Positions 1 to 7,419 of a stretch of 10,305 nucleotides of DNA are shown here, piece by piece; position 1 is the stretch's first letter, and each line of letters starts with the position of its first letter. Origin of the DNA: Thermococcus sp. (lineage in GTDB: Archaea; Methanobacteriota_B; Thermococci; Thermococcales; Thermococcaceae); contig WAMH01000052.1 in the NCBI GenBank assembly GCA_015522395.1, positions 1-10,305 of the forward strand. The letters run 5' to 3'. The notes below the pieces were generated by a model. That model did no database searches and was not told where the DNA came from. It was given only the letters and a program-made list of their open reading frames with translations. The position numbers and the translations under genes were made by a program.

Positions 1-233
1 GGGCAATCCTCTCAAGCGAGATACTCAAGAGTCTCGGCAGTGAGAAGGTGGAAGTGGGCGAACTCGTCAAGGCCTTCGCCAGGGCGGCGCCGATAGCGAT
101 TCCAACGCCGAAGGGAACCCTCGTCATCAACTACTCTCCACGGGCGCTCGAAGAGGTGCTCCGCTTCCTCAAGAGGCTCGGCTACGTCGAGATAAAGGCC
201 GGAAAGGTCAAGAAGCTCAGGGATCTGGCCTGA
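1..233 (+). CDS. 3' end of an unidentified gene (partial)
   Basis: The reading frame is open from base 3 to the TGA at 231-233, giving 76 visible residues, so the gene begins outside the window. A GTG at 48 could be read as a start, but the frame continues upstream and a truncated gene is more likely. The visible part reads like a helix-rich C-terminal domain. Its last 30 or so residues (SPRALEEVLRFLKRLGYVEI followed by a lysine-rich tail) resemble the recognition helix and wing of a winged-helix domain, but that is only an impression. The family is not recognised. Its last 17 bases overlap the 3' end of the convergent mptE gene. Confidence 0.7.
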   Translation, partial: AILSSEILKSLGSEKVEVGELVKAFARAAPIAIPTPKGTLVINYSPRALEEVLRFLKRLGYVEIKAGKVKKLRDLA

Positions 234-924
234 GGTATTCTATCCTCGCCCTTCCGTTTTTTTCCAGCCATCTTAGGAGTTCCTCCGCGAAGGCGAACTT
301 CTTCCTCTTGCTCTCCCATACCTGCGAGTGCTCCCTGAGGGAGGGCTTGCTCCACTTTCCGACGGTTTCTCCAAAGTCGAAGCCCACCAGCACTATCTCC
401 CTCGCGCCGAGGGCTTCCGCCAAAAAAGCCGCCCTGTCGCCGTCTGTGAAGCCGCCGAAGTTGTAAACTATGTCGAGCGGCTCGGTCTGGCACGTTCCGA
501 GAACCCTTGAGAAGAGCGGCACGTAGGTCGTCAGCTTGTCCATATTGTCACCGTGGGCATGGACAACCATGAAAGAGCCTCTGTCGTTCGCTATCTTGAG
601 GTCCGGAACCCTGCCATCCAGATCTGTGACTATTATGTCCGGGATCATGCCGGCGTCGAGCAGGGCTGAAGTCGCCCCGTCGGCCGCTATCAGCGTTCCA
701 TCTGAGAAGTCTAATCTCTCCAATACCTTCTCGAGGCTCGGGCCGGCGCCGAAGACGTATGCCTTTCTCCCAACGACCGAGGCAAGCTCGTCCGCCAGGA
801 GGTATTCGTCCCCCTCCAAGAGGAGGGCGCGGAGGATTTGGGCCGCTCTCCTGTCCTTCTCAGTGGAGTAGCCCATCTCCCGGACGATGCGCGTGTAGAA
901 TGGTTCCCACTCCTTCCATCTCAT
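217..924 (-). CDS. mptE: MptE-like 6-hydroxymethyl-7,8-dihydropterin pyrophosphokinase (DUF115)
   Basis: A 235-residue cytosolic enzyme of the archaeal DUF115/MptE family. In Methanocaldococcus the family transfers pyrophosphate from ATP to 6-hydroxymethyl-7,8-dihydropterin, on the route to tetrahydromethanopterin-type or folate-like cofactors. Visible motifs in order are the Rossmann-like glycine loop GAGPSL (about residues 59-64), VTDLDG (99-104), HAHGDN (122-127), GFTDGDRA (158-165) and GFDFG (181-185). The acidic VTDLDG and the HAHGDN segment fit the metal and nucleotide site of the family. The length is normal. The start ATG overlaps the stop of the upstream Mut7-C gene by 4 bases (ATGA, 921-924), so the two are probably one translationally coupled operon. 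The physiological pterin product in this organism is inferred from the family. No lesion is seen. Confidence 0.87.
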   Translation of the reverse strand: MRWKEWEPFYTRIVREMGYSTEKDRRAAQILRALLLEGDEYLLADELASVVGRKAYVFGAGPSLEKVLERLDFSDGTLIAADGATSALLDAGMIPDIIVTDLDGRVPDLKIANDRGSFMVVHAHGDNMDKLTTYVPLFSRVLGTCQTEPLDIVYNFGGFTDGDRAAFLAEALGAREIVLVGFDFGETVGKWSKPSLREHSQVWESKRKKFAFAEELLRWLEKNGRARIEYLRPDP

Positions 925-1385
925 CGTTCTCCCCTCAGCCTTTTATCGATTTTCAGCATCTCCACCCACTGCCTCCCGGGCCAGTAGATCTGGCCACATT
1001 TCTGACAGATATAGAACTCGTCGTACCTCTCGTAAACTTTGGCCGGCACTTTACCCCTCACCTCTTCCTTGGAGGCGCGCCTCAGGAGACCATTGCACTT
1101 CGGACAGCGGGCTTTTGCCGGGAACAGCTCTTTAAACTCGACTCCAAGGCGCTTAAGCTCCTCCACCTGACCCTCGAGGGAGTTGGACCTGAGGAGGAAA
1201 GCTTCAGCGCCGAGCTTTTTGGCCCTCTCAGCGAGGCCCGAATCGCGCGTTAGGATTGTCCTCCTCTCAGATAGGGCAACTAGGATTATCTCATCGTCGT
1301 CTTTGATTCCGTAGAGCGTGTCGTGGCCGTAGAGCCGCAACCAGCGCGCCAAGCGGCCGAGCATCATATCGGCAATGAACCTCAT
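921..1385 (-). CDS. Mut7-C RNase domain protein (PIN-like nuclease fold plus zinc ribbon)
   Basis: A 154-residue protein of the Mut7-C (DUF82) family: an N-terminal PIN-like domain followed by a C-terminal zinc ribbon. The N-terminus MRFIADMMLGRLARWLRLYG is the family signature. Candidate metal-binding acidic residues are D6, the DDDE stretch near 29-32 and D48 in LTRDSG. The ribbon is built from C94/C97 (CPKC) and C127/C130 (CQKC). These proteins are predicted ribonucleases by fold; a substrate for the archaeal form is not established as far as I know. The ATG at 1383-1385 has a GAGGT Shine-Dalgarno on the minus strand (1393-1397). The stop overlaps the mptE start, making this the first gene of a two-gene operon. 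It diverges from the PhnP-like hydrolase. Confidence 0.88.
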   Translation of the reverse strand: MRFIADMMLGRLARWLRLYGHDTLYGIKDDDEIILVALSERRTILTRDSGLAERAKKLGAEAFLLRSNSLEGQVEELKRLGVEFKELFPAKARCPKCNGLLRRASKEEVRGKVPAKVYERYDEFYICQKCGQIYWPGRQWVEMLKIDKRLRGER

Positions 1386-1450
1386 GTTTGAACCTCGGCG
1401 GCAATCCTTATAAGGGAAACTATTTTACGGCCATAAAACGGGTGGTTGAG
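1386..1450. promoter_or_regulatory. Divergent promoter region between the Mut7-C gene and the PhnP-like hydrolase
   Basis: This 65-bp gap holds the start signals of both flanking genes. At 1406-1415 lies the palindrome CCTTATAAGG, a good archaeal TATA box for the plus strand; transcription would begin roughly at 1435-1438, 13-16 bases before the ATG at 1451. On the minus strand a TATA-like TTTTATGG (about 1431-1438) would start transcription near 1410, upstream of the GAGGT ribosome site. The palindrome could also be read by TBP in reverse, but that would place the minus start at about 1384, leaving no room for the Shine-Dalgarno. The positions are estimates from the usual 25-27-base TATA-to-start distance. 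Confidence 0.5.
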
Positions 1451-2200
1451 ATGCTCGTCTACTTCATCGGCACCGGCGGCAGCGAGGGGATTCCTGCCCA
1501 CCTCTGCACCTGCTCGACGTGCAACGAGGCGAGGAAATTCGGCTTCGCACAGAGAAAACCTTCAACGCTCGCCGTAATAACAGAAAACCGGAAAGCGATT
1601 CTCTTCGACGTTGGGACTGACATAAGGGGCTTCCTCAACGTCCCGCTGGAGGCGATTTTCCTGACTCACTGGCACCACGACCACATCTACGGCCTCTACA
1701 AGCTCCGCTGGATGGCAAGGGGGACGGAGCTCTACGCGCCCGGGGGGCACGCCGATGCCCTAATCCTCAACGACCCGAAGAACTTGAGGCCAAACGTGAT
1801 AAAGCCCTGGGAGACCCTTGAGGTTGATACCCTCAGGGTTACCGCGTTGAAACTCAACCACGAGGTTGAGACCCTGGGTTACCTCATCGAAGAAGACGGT
1901 AAAAGCGTCGCGTTGCTCTACGACACGAAGGGCCTTCCCGAGGAGACGCGGGATTTTTTAAAAAGGAAAGCTTCACTGAGGTTGGTGATAGTTGATGCCA
2001 CATACCCGCCCGGAACCGACGATCCATATCACAACAGCGTCGATGAGGCCGCTAGAATAGGTCTTTCTCTGGCTGAAAGGACCGTCTTAAGCCACATCTC
2101 CCACAAAAACCTGCCGTTCCTCGAGCTCGTCGAGTACGTGAGGAAGAGGTGGGGAAACAGGGTTCTTGTAGCCTACGACGGTATGCTCTTCTACGTTTGA
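1451..2200 (+). CDS. PhnP-like metallo-beta-lactamase-fold phosphodiesterase
   Basis: The protein has 249 residues from the ATG at 1451. That start is preferred over an upstream in-frame TTG at 1388 because the TTG lies upstream of the likely TATA box (1406-1415), and because GGTGG (1441-1445) sits at ribosome-site distance. The metallo-beta-lactamase signature is H73-x-H75-x-D77-H78 in THWHHDH, with H137, D158 and H215 completing a two-metal site. A second site is formed by C19, C21 and C24 (CTCSTC) plus H218. The same Cys3-His structural zinc site occurs in PhnP, which opens 5-phosphoribosyl 1,2-cyclic phosphate; E. coli PhnP is about 252 residues. The sequence supports a PhnP-like enzyme. 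The substrate here is inferred, since no C-P lyase genes are visible and related phosphodiesterases share the fold. The last 10 bases overlap the convergent gene. Confidence 0.85.
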   Translation: MLVYFIGTGGSEGIPAHLCTCSTCNEARKFGFAQRKPSTLAVITENRKAILFDVGTDIRGFLNVPLEAIFLTHWHHDHIYGLYKLRWMARGTELYAPGGHADALILNDPKNLRPNVIKPWETLEVDTLRVTALKLNHEVETLGYLIEEDGKSVALLYDTKGLPEETRDFLKRKASLRLVIVDATYPPGTDDPYHNSVDEAARIGLSLAERTVLSHISHKNLPFLELVEYVRKRWGNRVLVAYDGMLFYV

Positions 2201-3057
2201 TTTACCCGCATTTCCTCAGGATAATCCGAGTAGAACGCCAGAGCAACCACTGAAGTCGTTTCCGTATTTGTATCCCCCACCGGGACGATTCCTCCGTTCT
2301 CGACGCGATAGCCTGTTATTATCCCGCCATTTCTGGCTTGAAGGGAGGAGATCATCTTCAGACAGCGCGAGTAAACGTTCTTGCCTTTGTTGGGTCTATC
2401 CAGCGCGCGGTAGAGGTAGACGAAGAGGGCGCACTTGTAGGTCTGGTAGGTTCCCTTAAAGGCCCTGTCCCTGAAGCCGTTTCCATCCCACATCGCGAGG
2501 AGTTTTGAGTAGAGCTCAAGGGCACCGCTTCTATTTCCGCCTATGAGATCATTCAAAGCACCGTAGACGAGCAGATCCGCGTAGGATTCCCAGTCGTCCA
2601 TCCTGCAGGTGGTGTTGGCGAGCTCGTACTTTATCTCAAACGTCGCGCCGAACTTTTTGGAATATACCTCCCCCAGTTTCTTCGTTTCGGTGCAGTGGAA
2701 ACCGCCAATTGGCCGCCCGAGGAGGACATCAACCTTTCCGTTCCAGCCGCCGGAGTAGTTGGCGTTGAGGTTCCGCAGAATTTTCTCACCCAGGGGAGAG
2801 CCGAGGGTGATGAGGGCGCGCGAGGCCAGGAGGTTATCGTTGGCTATGTAAACCGTCGCGTTGTCCGGATAAGCTTTAACGGCCGCCCTGAGAAGGTTTG
2901 CCTCCGGCACGTACTGGGATTCAAGAAAGGAGCGGAGCTTTGAGGAATTTAAAGGATACTCCAACGAGGTTCTTGAAGTGCCCTCCCAGTGCCACTCCAC
3001 GATCCCCACAGCGAGCAGGAGGATGAGCAGGGATGACAGGAGATATCTCCACCTCAT
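2191..3057 (-). CDS. Unidentified exported or membrane-anchored protein, probably alpha-helical toroid
   Basis: The family of this 288-residue protein is not recognised. The N-terminus (MRWRYLLSSLLILLLAVGIV) is a short basic stretch followed by about 15 hydrophobic residues, which fits an uncleaved membrane anchor or signal peptide; there is no lipobox cysteine. The remainder is hydrophilic and would lie outside the cell. It has six N-x-S/T sequons (N37, N66, N100, N148, N175, N286) and four cysteines (C122, C151, C209, C232) that could pair as disulfides. Paired helices and the late motif NGGI-TGY-...-GDTNTETTS (about 243-269) recall (alpha/alpha)-barrel proteins such as some glycoside hydrolases, but no catalytic residues can be assigned. 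It stands alone, tail-to-tail with the PhnP-like gene and head-to-head with the nitroreductase. Confidence 0.85.
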   Translation of the reverse strand: MRWRYLLSSLLILLLAVGIVEWHWEGTSRTSLEYPLNSSKLRSFLESQYVPEANLLRAAVKAYPDNATVYIANDNLLASRALITLGSPLGEKILRNLNANYSGGWNGKVDVLLGRPIGGFHCTETKKLGEVYSKKFGATFEIKYELANTTCRMDDWESYADLLVYGALNDLIGGNRSGALELYSKLLAMWDGNGFRDRAFKGTYQTYKCALFVYLYRALDRPNKGKNVYSRCLKMISSLQARNGGIITGYRVENGGIVPVGDTNTETTSVVALAFYSDYPEEMRVNQT

Positions 3058-3121
3058 CGAAGTGAGTTAGTAAGAACCGTAAAAGCCTTTTGGGGAAGGC
3101 TCAACTTTCTACGGTGATGAC
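3058..3121. promoter_or_regulatory. Divergent promoter region with a 6-bp inverted repeat
   Basis: This 64-bp gap separates the exported-protein gene (minus) from the nitroreductase gene (plus). A weak TATA-like CGTAAAAG (about 3079-3085) is the only AT-rich element and could serve either strand. For the plus strand it would start transcription near 3109, just before GGTGAT (3113-3118), a ribosome site 3 bases from the ATG at 3122. For the minus strand it would start close to the ATG at 3057, suggesting a leaderless or near-leaderless message; no good Shine-Dalgarno precedes that ATG. A perfect inverted repeat, AGCCTT (3084-3089) and AAGGCT (3096-3101), borders the TATA-like element and could be an operator. 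Confidence 0.4.
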
Positions 3122-3685
3122 ATGCGCGTTCTCGAGCTGGCGAAGAGGCGAAGAATCGTGAGGCGTTTTCTGCCAGACAGGCCGCCAAAGGAGGACATTC
3201 TGAAGGCGATTGAAGCGGCCAAGGAAGCCCCGAGCGGAATGAGCTCCCAGCCTTGGCGGTTCGTGGTGATCGATGACGAGTGGCTGAAGGGAAAGATAGG
3301 GGAGGCCTGCGAGGCCGAAGAGGAGGAGTTCTACTCAAGGACGAAGGGCGACCTGATGGCTTGGCTTAACGAGAGGGGGATTAAACCCGAGAAGCCCTCC
3401 CTGAGCGAGGCGCCTTACCTCATCCTCGTCTTCGGGCACACCAAGGCCCCATACTGGCTTCAATCAACTTGGATAGCCGTTGGCTATCTGCTCTTGGCGC
3501 TTGAAGAGCTCGGCCTCGGGACTGTAACCTACGCCCCTCCAAACCCAAAACCCATCGAGGAACTGCTTAGGGCCCCTCCGGAGTACAAGCTCCAAACGAT
3601 CCTGCCAGTCGGTTACCCGGATTACCCGAGGCCAAAGTACGAAAGAAGAGAGCTTGGGGAGGTGGTGAGCTTCAACGGCTTCTAG
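3122..3685 (+). CDS. Nitroreductase-family flavoprotein
   Basis: A 187-residue cytosolic protein of the NADH oxidase/nitroreductase fold, a family of FMN-binding dimers that reduce nitro groups, quinones or flavins with NAD(P)H. The N-terminal RRRIVRRF (residues 9-16) and APSGMSSQPWRFVV (about 36-49) match the FMN-binding signatures. LLALEELGLGTV (about 123-134) matches the conserved helix that precedes the dimer-interface strand, and the late LPVGYPDYPRPK (about 163-174) matches the conserved (V/I)GYP motif. The length is typical of the small archaeal members. The physiological substrate cannot be told from sequence. It is a single-gene unit, divergent from the exported protein and convergent with pyrF across a 39-bp gap (3686-3724) in which I see no clear terminator. 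Confidence 0.87.
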   Translation: MRVLELAKRRRIVRRFLPDRPPKEDILKAIEAAKEAPSGMSSQPWRFVVIDDEWLKGKIGEACEAEEEEFYSRTKGDLMAWLNERGIKPEKPSLSEAPYLILVFGHTKAPYWLQSTWIAVGYLLLALEELGLGTVTYAPPNPKPIEELLRAPPEYKLQTILPVGYPDYPRPKYERRELGEVVSFNGF

Positions 3686-3724
3686 AACCAGGGAACTCTC
3701 CACCGGAGGCTCGCAACCCCCCGT

Positions 3725-4372
3725 TCATCGCAAGCCGTCGAGGACCTTGTGGATCCCCCAGTGTATCCCCGCCGCGCTCTCCCCGGGATCATCGCTCTCG
3801 TATATCGAACGCCCAACGATGACGTAGTCCGCCCCAGCCTTTAAAGCCTCCCCAGCTTTCCCGCCCTGTGCCCCAACACCGGGCGTGAGAATCCTGATGC
3901 CGGGTTTGAGCTTTGAGCGGATGTAAGAGATCCTTCCCGGCCTCGTTGCTGGGGCCACAACCCCAAAGGGCTCAAGCTCGTTGGCCATCCTGATGAGTCC
4001 GTCGGTTGCCGGCTGGATGAATTCTTCGGCCCCGGGGTGACTCATCTCGACAACGATTATGGTGTCTCCGAGGCCCATCACCGCTTCAACACTGTCCCTT
4101 CCAGTAAATCCGTGAACTATGACGTAGTCCGCCCCGGCTTCGAAAACCTTCCGCGCTATCAGCCTGTTCGTGTTTGGTATGTCGGCGAGCTTTAGGTCCG
4201 CTATAACCGGGAGCCCCGTTGCCCCTCTCAGCTCCCGAATTATTCCCAGACCGGAAACCATTATCAGCGGCCAGTTAACCTTAATGGCCCACAGATACTC
4301 CGCCGTTTTGCGGGCTATCTCGACGGCCTTCCTACGCTCGTAAACATCCAGTGCGAGGATCAAACGGCTCAT
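3725..4372 (-). CDS. pyrF: Orotidine-5'-phosphate decarboxylase
   Basis: Converts OMP to UMP with loss of CO2, the last step of de novo UMP synthesis. It is a 215-residue single-domain TIM barrel, the usual archaeal length. The catalytic set is visible: D9 in LALDVY, K31 in AIKVNWP, and the D-x-K-x-x-D triad D59, K61 and D64 in DLKLADIPNT. Late phosphate-binding segments are LTPGVGAQGG (about 161-170) and GRSIYESDDP (about 187-196), with the Arg that grips the phosphate. It is the second gene of a pyrD-pyrF operon, starting 15 bases after the pyrD stop, with a GGTGAG ribosome site on the minus strand (4376-4381). No internal defect is seen. Confidence 0.96.
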   Translation of the reverse strand: MSRLILALDVYERRKAVEIARKTAEYLWAIKVNWPLIMVSGLGIIRELRGATGLPVIADLKLADIPNTNRLIARKVFEAGADYVIVHGFTGRDSVEAVMGLGDTIIVVEMSHPGAEEFIQPATDGLIRMANELEPFGVVAPATRPGRISYIRSKLKPGIRILTPGVGAQGGKAGEALKAGADYVIVGRSIYESDDPGESAAGIHWGIHKVLDGLR

Positions 4373-4387
4373 TCTCTCACCCCCGGT

Positions 4388-5296
4388 TTAGAGTTCCCGG
4401 CCGGAGGCCAGGCCAACTATGTCCTTCACGCTCGAAAAGCCTTCCTCCTTGAGGTAGCGCTCAATTCCCTCGCTTATCTCCCCGAAGACCTTCCAGCCGC
4501 GAAGCGAAACGGCAGTCCCTATCTGCAAAGCTGAAGCTCCGGCGAGGAGGAACTCGACAGCATCTTGCCAGGTGGTTATGCCCCCGATTCCTATGACTGG
4601 GGTGTCGAGAGCCTTTGCTAGGTCGTAGACGGCCCTTAGAGCAACAGGCTTGACCCCCGGCCCGGAGTAGCCCCCAACCTTGTTGCTCAGTATCGGCTTT
4701 CTCGCGTAGACGTCAATCGCTATCGCCTTTAGAGTGTTTATCGCTGAGACGGCATCTGCTCCCGCTTTCTCGGCCGCCAGCCCGAGCTTCGTTATGTCGT
4801 CGGTGCTGGGTGTGAGCTTCGCTATGACAGGTTTATCTGTCGCGTCCTTGACCGCTTTAACCACATCATACACGTTCTCCGGCCTCTGGCCGATCTCCAT
4901 GCCGTAGCCCTTGGCGTGGGGACAGCTGAGGTTCAGCTCGAAGGCATCCGCAACGTCACCCAGCTTTTCCGCCAGAAAGGCAAATTCCTCGGCTGTGCCG
5001 CCGAAGATAGAAACTATCAGCGGAAAGTCGAAGGTGTATCCCTCAACCATCTCCAGAAAGCCCTTCCAGCCTGGATTTGGAAGGCCCATCGCGTTTATTA
5101 ACCCATAGGGAAGCTCAACTATAGTTGGATTGTCGTAGCCCTTCCTAGGGTCGATTCCAATGGACTTTGTAACGACGCCACCGGCACCTTCTTCGTGGGC
5201 GCGAATCCACTGCTCCGGCGTCTTGTCGTCTATTCCTGAGGCAAGGATGAGGGGGTTTCCAAACTTAAGTCCAAAGAGCTCAACCTCAAGCTTCAT
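4388..5296 (-). CDS. pyrD: Dihydroorotate dehydrogenase, class 1B catalytic subunit
   Basis: A 302-residue FMN-dependent TIM-barrel enzyme that oxidises dihydroorotate to orotate. The active-site base is C125 in NLSCPH. A cysteine there marks class 1, as opposed to the serine of the membrane class 2, and pyrK elsewhere in the window points to class 1B, with electrons passing to NAD+ through a PyrK partner. Other family residues are K44 in VVTKSI, N68 in the N-x-MGLPNPG loop, K160 in AKLTP, and the FMN phosphate-binding GIGGI and GAS-x-LQIGTA segments near the C-terminus. The start ATG has the ribosome site GGTGGTG on the minus strand (5302-5308). It is the first gene of pyrD-pyrF and divergent from pyrB. 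The partner pyrK lies about 2 kb away in another transcription unit. Confidence 0.96.
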   Translation of the reverse strand: MKLEVELFGLKFGNPLILASGIDDKTPEQWIRAHEEGAGGVVTKSIGIDPRKGYDNPTIVELPYGLINAMGLPNPGWKGFLEMVEGYTFDFPLIVSIFGGTAEEFAFLAEKLGDVADAFELNLSCPHAKGYGMEIGQRPENVYDVVKAVKDATDKPVIAKLTPSTDDITKLGLAAEKAGADAVSAINTLKAIAIDVYARKPILSNKVGGYSGPGVKPVALRAVYDLAKALDTPVIGIGGITTWQDAVEFLLAGASALQIGTAVSLRGWKVFGEISEGIERYLKEEGFSSVKDIVGLASGREL

Positions 5297-6363
<1,067 letters not shown>

Positions 6364-6819
6364 ATGCCCGAGCTGAAGGTTGAGGTAATCCCCGAGGGGA
6401 CGGTCATAGACCACATTCCCTCTGGGAAGTGGCTGAAGGTAATAGAGATTCTCGGGTTAACCAAACCCAACGGCGGAACCCTGCTTATAGCCTCCAACGT
6501 TCCGAGCAAGAAGCTTGGAAGGAAGGACATCGTCAAGGTCGAGGGTCGCTATCTGAGTGAAGAGGAGGTCAACAAAATCGCCCTAATAGCGCCCTTGGCT
6601 ACCGTTAACATCGTGAGGGACTACAGGATAGTGGAGAAGTTCAACGTGGAAATCCCGGACGAGATAGTAGGAATCCTGAGGTGCCCGAACCCGAACTGCG
6701 TCAGCAACCACGAGCACGTTACTCCGAAGTTCAGGGTCGAGAGCAGGGAACCGCTCAAGCTCCGCTGTCACTACTGCGAGAGGACCGTTGAGGGGGATGA
6801 TATACTTGGCAACATCTGA
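6364..6819 (+). CDS. pyrI: Aspartate carbamoyltransferase regulatory chain
   Basis: The 151-residue regulatory chain binds CTP/ATP in an N-terminal alpha/beta domain and contacts PyrB through a C-terminal zinc domain, giving the c6r6 allosteric enzyme. The zinc ligands C107, C112, C135 and C138 keep the C-x4-C...C-x2-C spacing of E. coli PyrI. Nucleotide-site segments are visible: [11 protein letters not shown] (12-22) with the His-Ile-Pro motif, and [12 protein letters not shown] (about 50-61) with the effector-binding lysines. The gene begins directly after the pyrB stop and has its ribosome site (GGGGGTG, 6351-6357) inside the pyrB 3' end. Its 3' end overlaps the start of pyrE. The domain is complete, so feedback control of PyrB is expected. 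Confidence 0.96.
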   Translation: MPELKVEVIPEGTVIDHIPSGKWLKVIEILGLTKPNGGTLLIASNVPSKKLGRKDIVKVEGRYLSEEEVNKIALIAPLATVNIVRDYRIVEKFNVEIPDEIVGILRCPNPNCVSNHEHVTPKFRVESREPLKLRCHYCERTVEGDDILGNI

Positions 6820-7405
6820 GCACAGTCCCGACAACGGGCTGAGTACCATCGGGGAGACCCCCACGGGTGGAAAAGAGGCGCTCATCAGGGCATTCTTTAA
6901 GGAAGGTGCCATCCTCTTCGGTCACTTCGTGCTGACATCGGGGAAGGAGAGCGATTACTACCTCAACGTAAAGAGGCTGATAACCAACCCAAAAACCCTG
7001 AAGCTCATCTCCCGGCTCATGAAAGAGAGGGCGGAGGAGCTCCACATCGAGTTCGACAGGGTTGCCGGACCCGAACTCGGGGCGGTCCCCATAGCCACGG
7101 CCCTGGCCCTCGAAACCGGGAAACCCCTCGTAATCGTCAGGAAAAAACCGAAGGGACACGGGACCGGGAGCCAGATCGAGGGGGAGGTAAAATCCGGGGA
7201 CAGGATCCTCCTCGTGGAGGACGTTACGACCACGGGAGGAAGCGTTCTCAGGGCGATGAACGTTCTCAGGAAGGAAGGAGCGGAGATAGCGGCGGTTTTT
7301 GTCGTGGCGGATCGGGAGGAGGGCGCCGGGAAAAACCTGAAAGGCACCGTCTTCGTCCCTCTGGTTACCGTCTCAGAGCTCTTCGCCAGAAAAGGGGTCA
7401 GTTAG
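6797..7405 (+). CDS. pyrE: Orotate phosphoribosyltransferase with an N-terminal extension
   Basis: Transfers phosphoribose from PRPP to orotate, giving OMP. The PRPP signature [12 protein letters not shown] lies near the middle of the chain, and the orotate/PRPP lysine region ([16 protein letters not shown]) precedes it. The early [15 protein letters not shown] is the classic OPRTase N-terminal motif. From the ATG at 6797 the protein has 202 residues, against about 180 for many archaeal PyrE. The extra 25 or so residues ([14 protein letters not shown] onward) are polar, low in complexity and lack the fold's usual first helix. No ATG or GTG occurs between this ATG and the core. TTG codons at 6788 and 6806 are alternatives; the 6806 TTG has GAGGGG (6790-6795) at a better distance. 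The start overlaps pyrI by 23 bases. The stop lies inside the terminator hairpin. Confidence 0.93.
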   Translation: MIYLATSEHSPDNGLSTIGETPTGGKEALIRAFFKEGAILFGHFVLTSGKESDYYLNVKRLITNPKTLKLISRLMKERAEELHIEFDRVAGPELGAVPIATALALETGKPLVIVRKKPKGHGTGSQIEGEVKSGDRILLVEDVTTTGGSVLRAMNVLRKEGAEIAAVFVVADREEGAGKNLKGTVFVPLVTVSELFARKGVS

Positions 7406-7419
7406 ACCCCCGTTTTTTT
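7394..7419. terminator. Shared hairpin terminator between pyrBIE and pyrCK
   Basis: GGGGTC (7394-7399) pairs perfectly with GACCCC (7405-7410) around a 5-base loop AGTTA. On the plus strand a run of seven T (7413-7419) follows, so the element reads as a U-tract terminator for pyrBIE. On the minus strand the same hairpin is followed by four T (complement of 7390-7393), giving a weaker signal for pyrCK. The pyrE stop TAG (7403-7405) is inside the hairpin, and the pyrK stop TAA (complement of 7418-7420) lies in the T-run. Archaeal RNA polymerase mainly needs the U-tract; the hairpin may be an added feature. Confidence 0.7.

Noticed and set aside
759..1253. Plus-strand open frame of 164 codons across mptE and the Mut7-C gene
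   Set aside because: The product is Pro/Arg-rich and low in complexity and crosses two well-supported genes on the other strand. It is a shadow frame.
1388..1450. N-terminal extension of the PhnP-like gene from a TTG at 1388
   Set aside because: The extra 21 residues precede the conserved beta-strand start, and the likely TATA box lies within them.
3114..3120. C-box-like GTGATGA that could begin a C/D-box guide RNA
   Set aside because: No CUGA D or D' box follows at the right distance. The sequence is better explained as the GGTGAT ribosome site of the nitroreductase gene.
6794..6842. Possible C/D-box RNA at the pyrI-pyrE junction (two CTGA at 6816 and 6839)
   Set aside because: The upstream GGATGATA does not match the RUGAUGA C box, and the segment is coding.
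6755..7159. Minus-strand open frame (134 codons) opposite the pyrI/pyrE junction
   Set aside because: It is antisense to two conserved genes, and its protein shows no recognisable motif.
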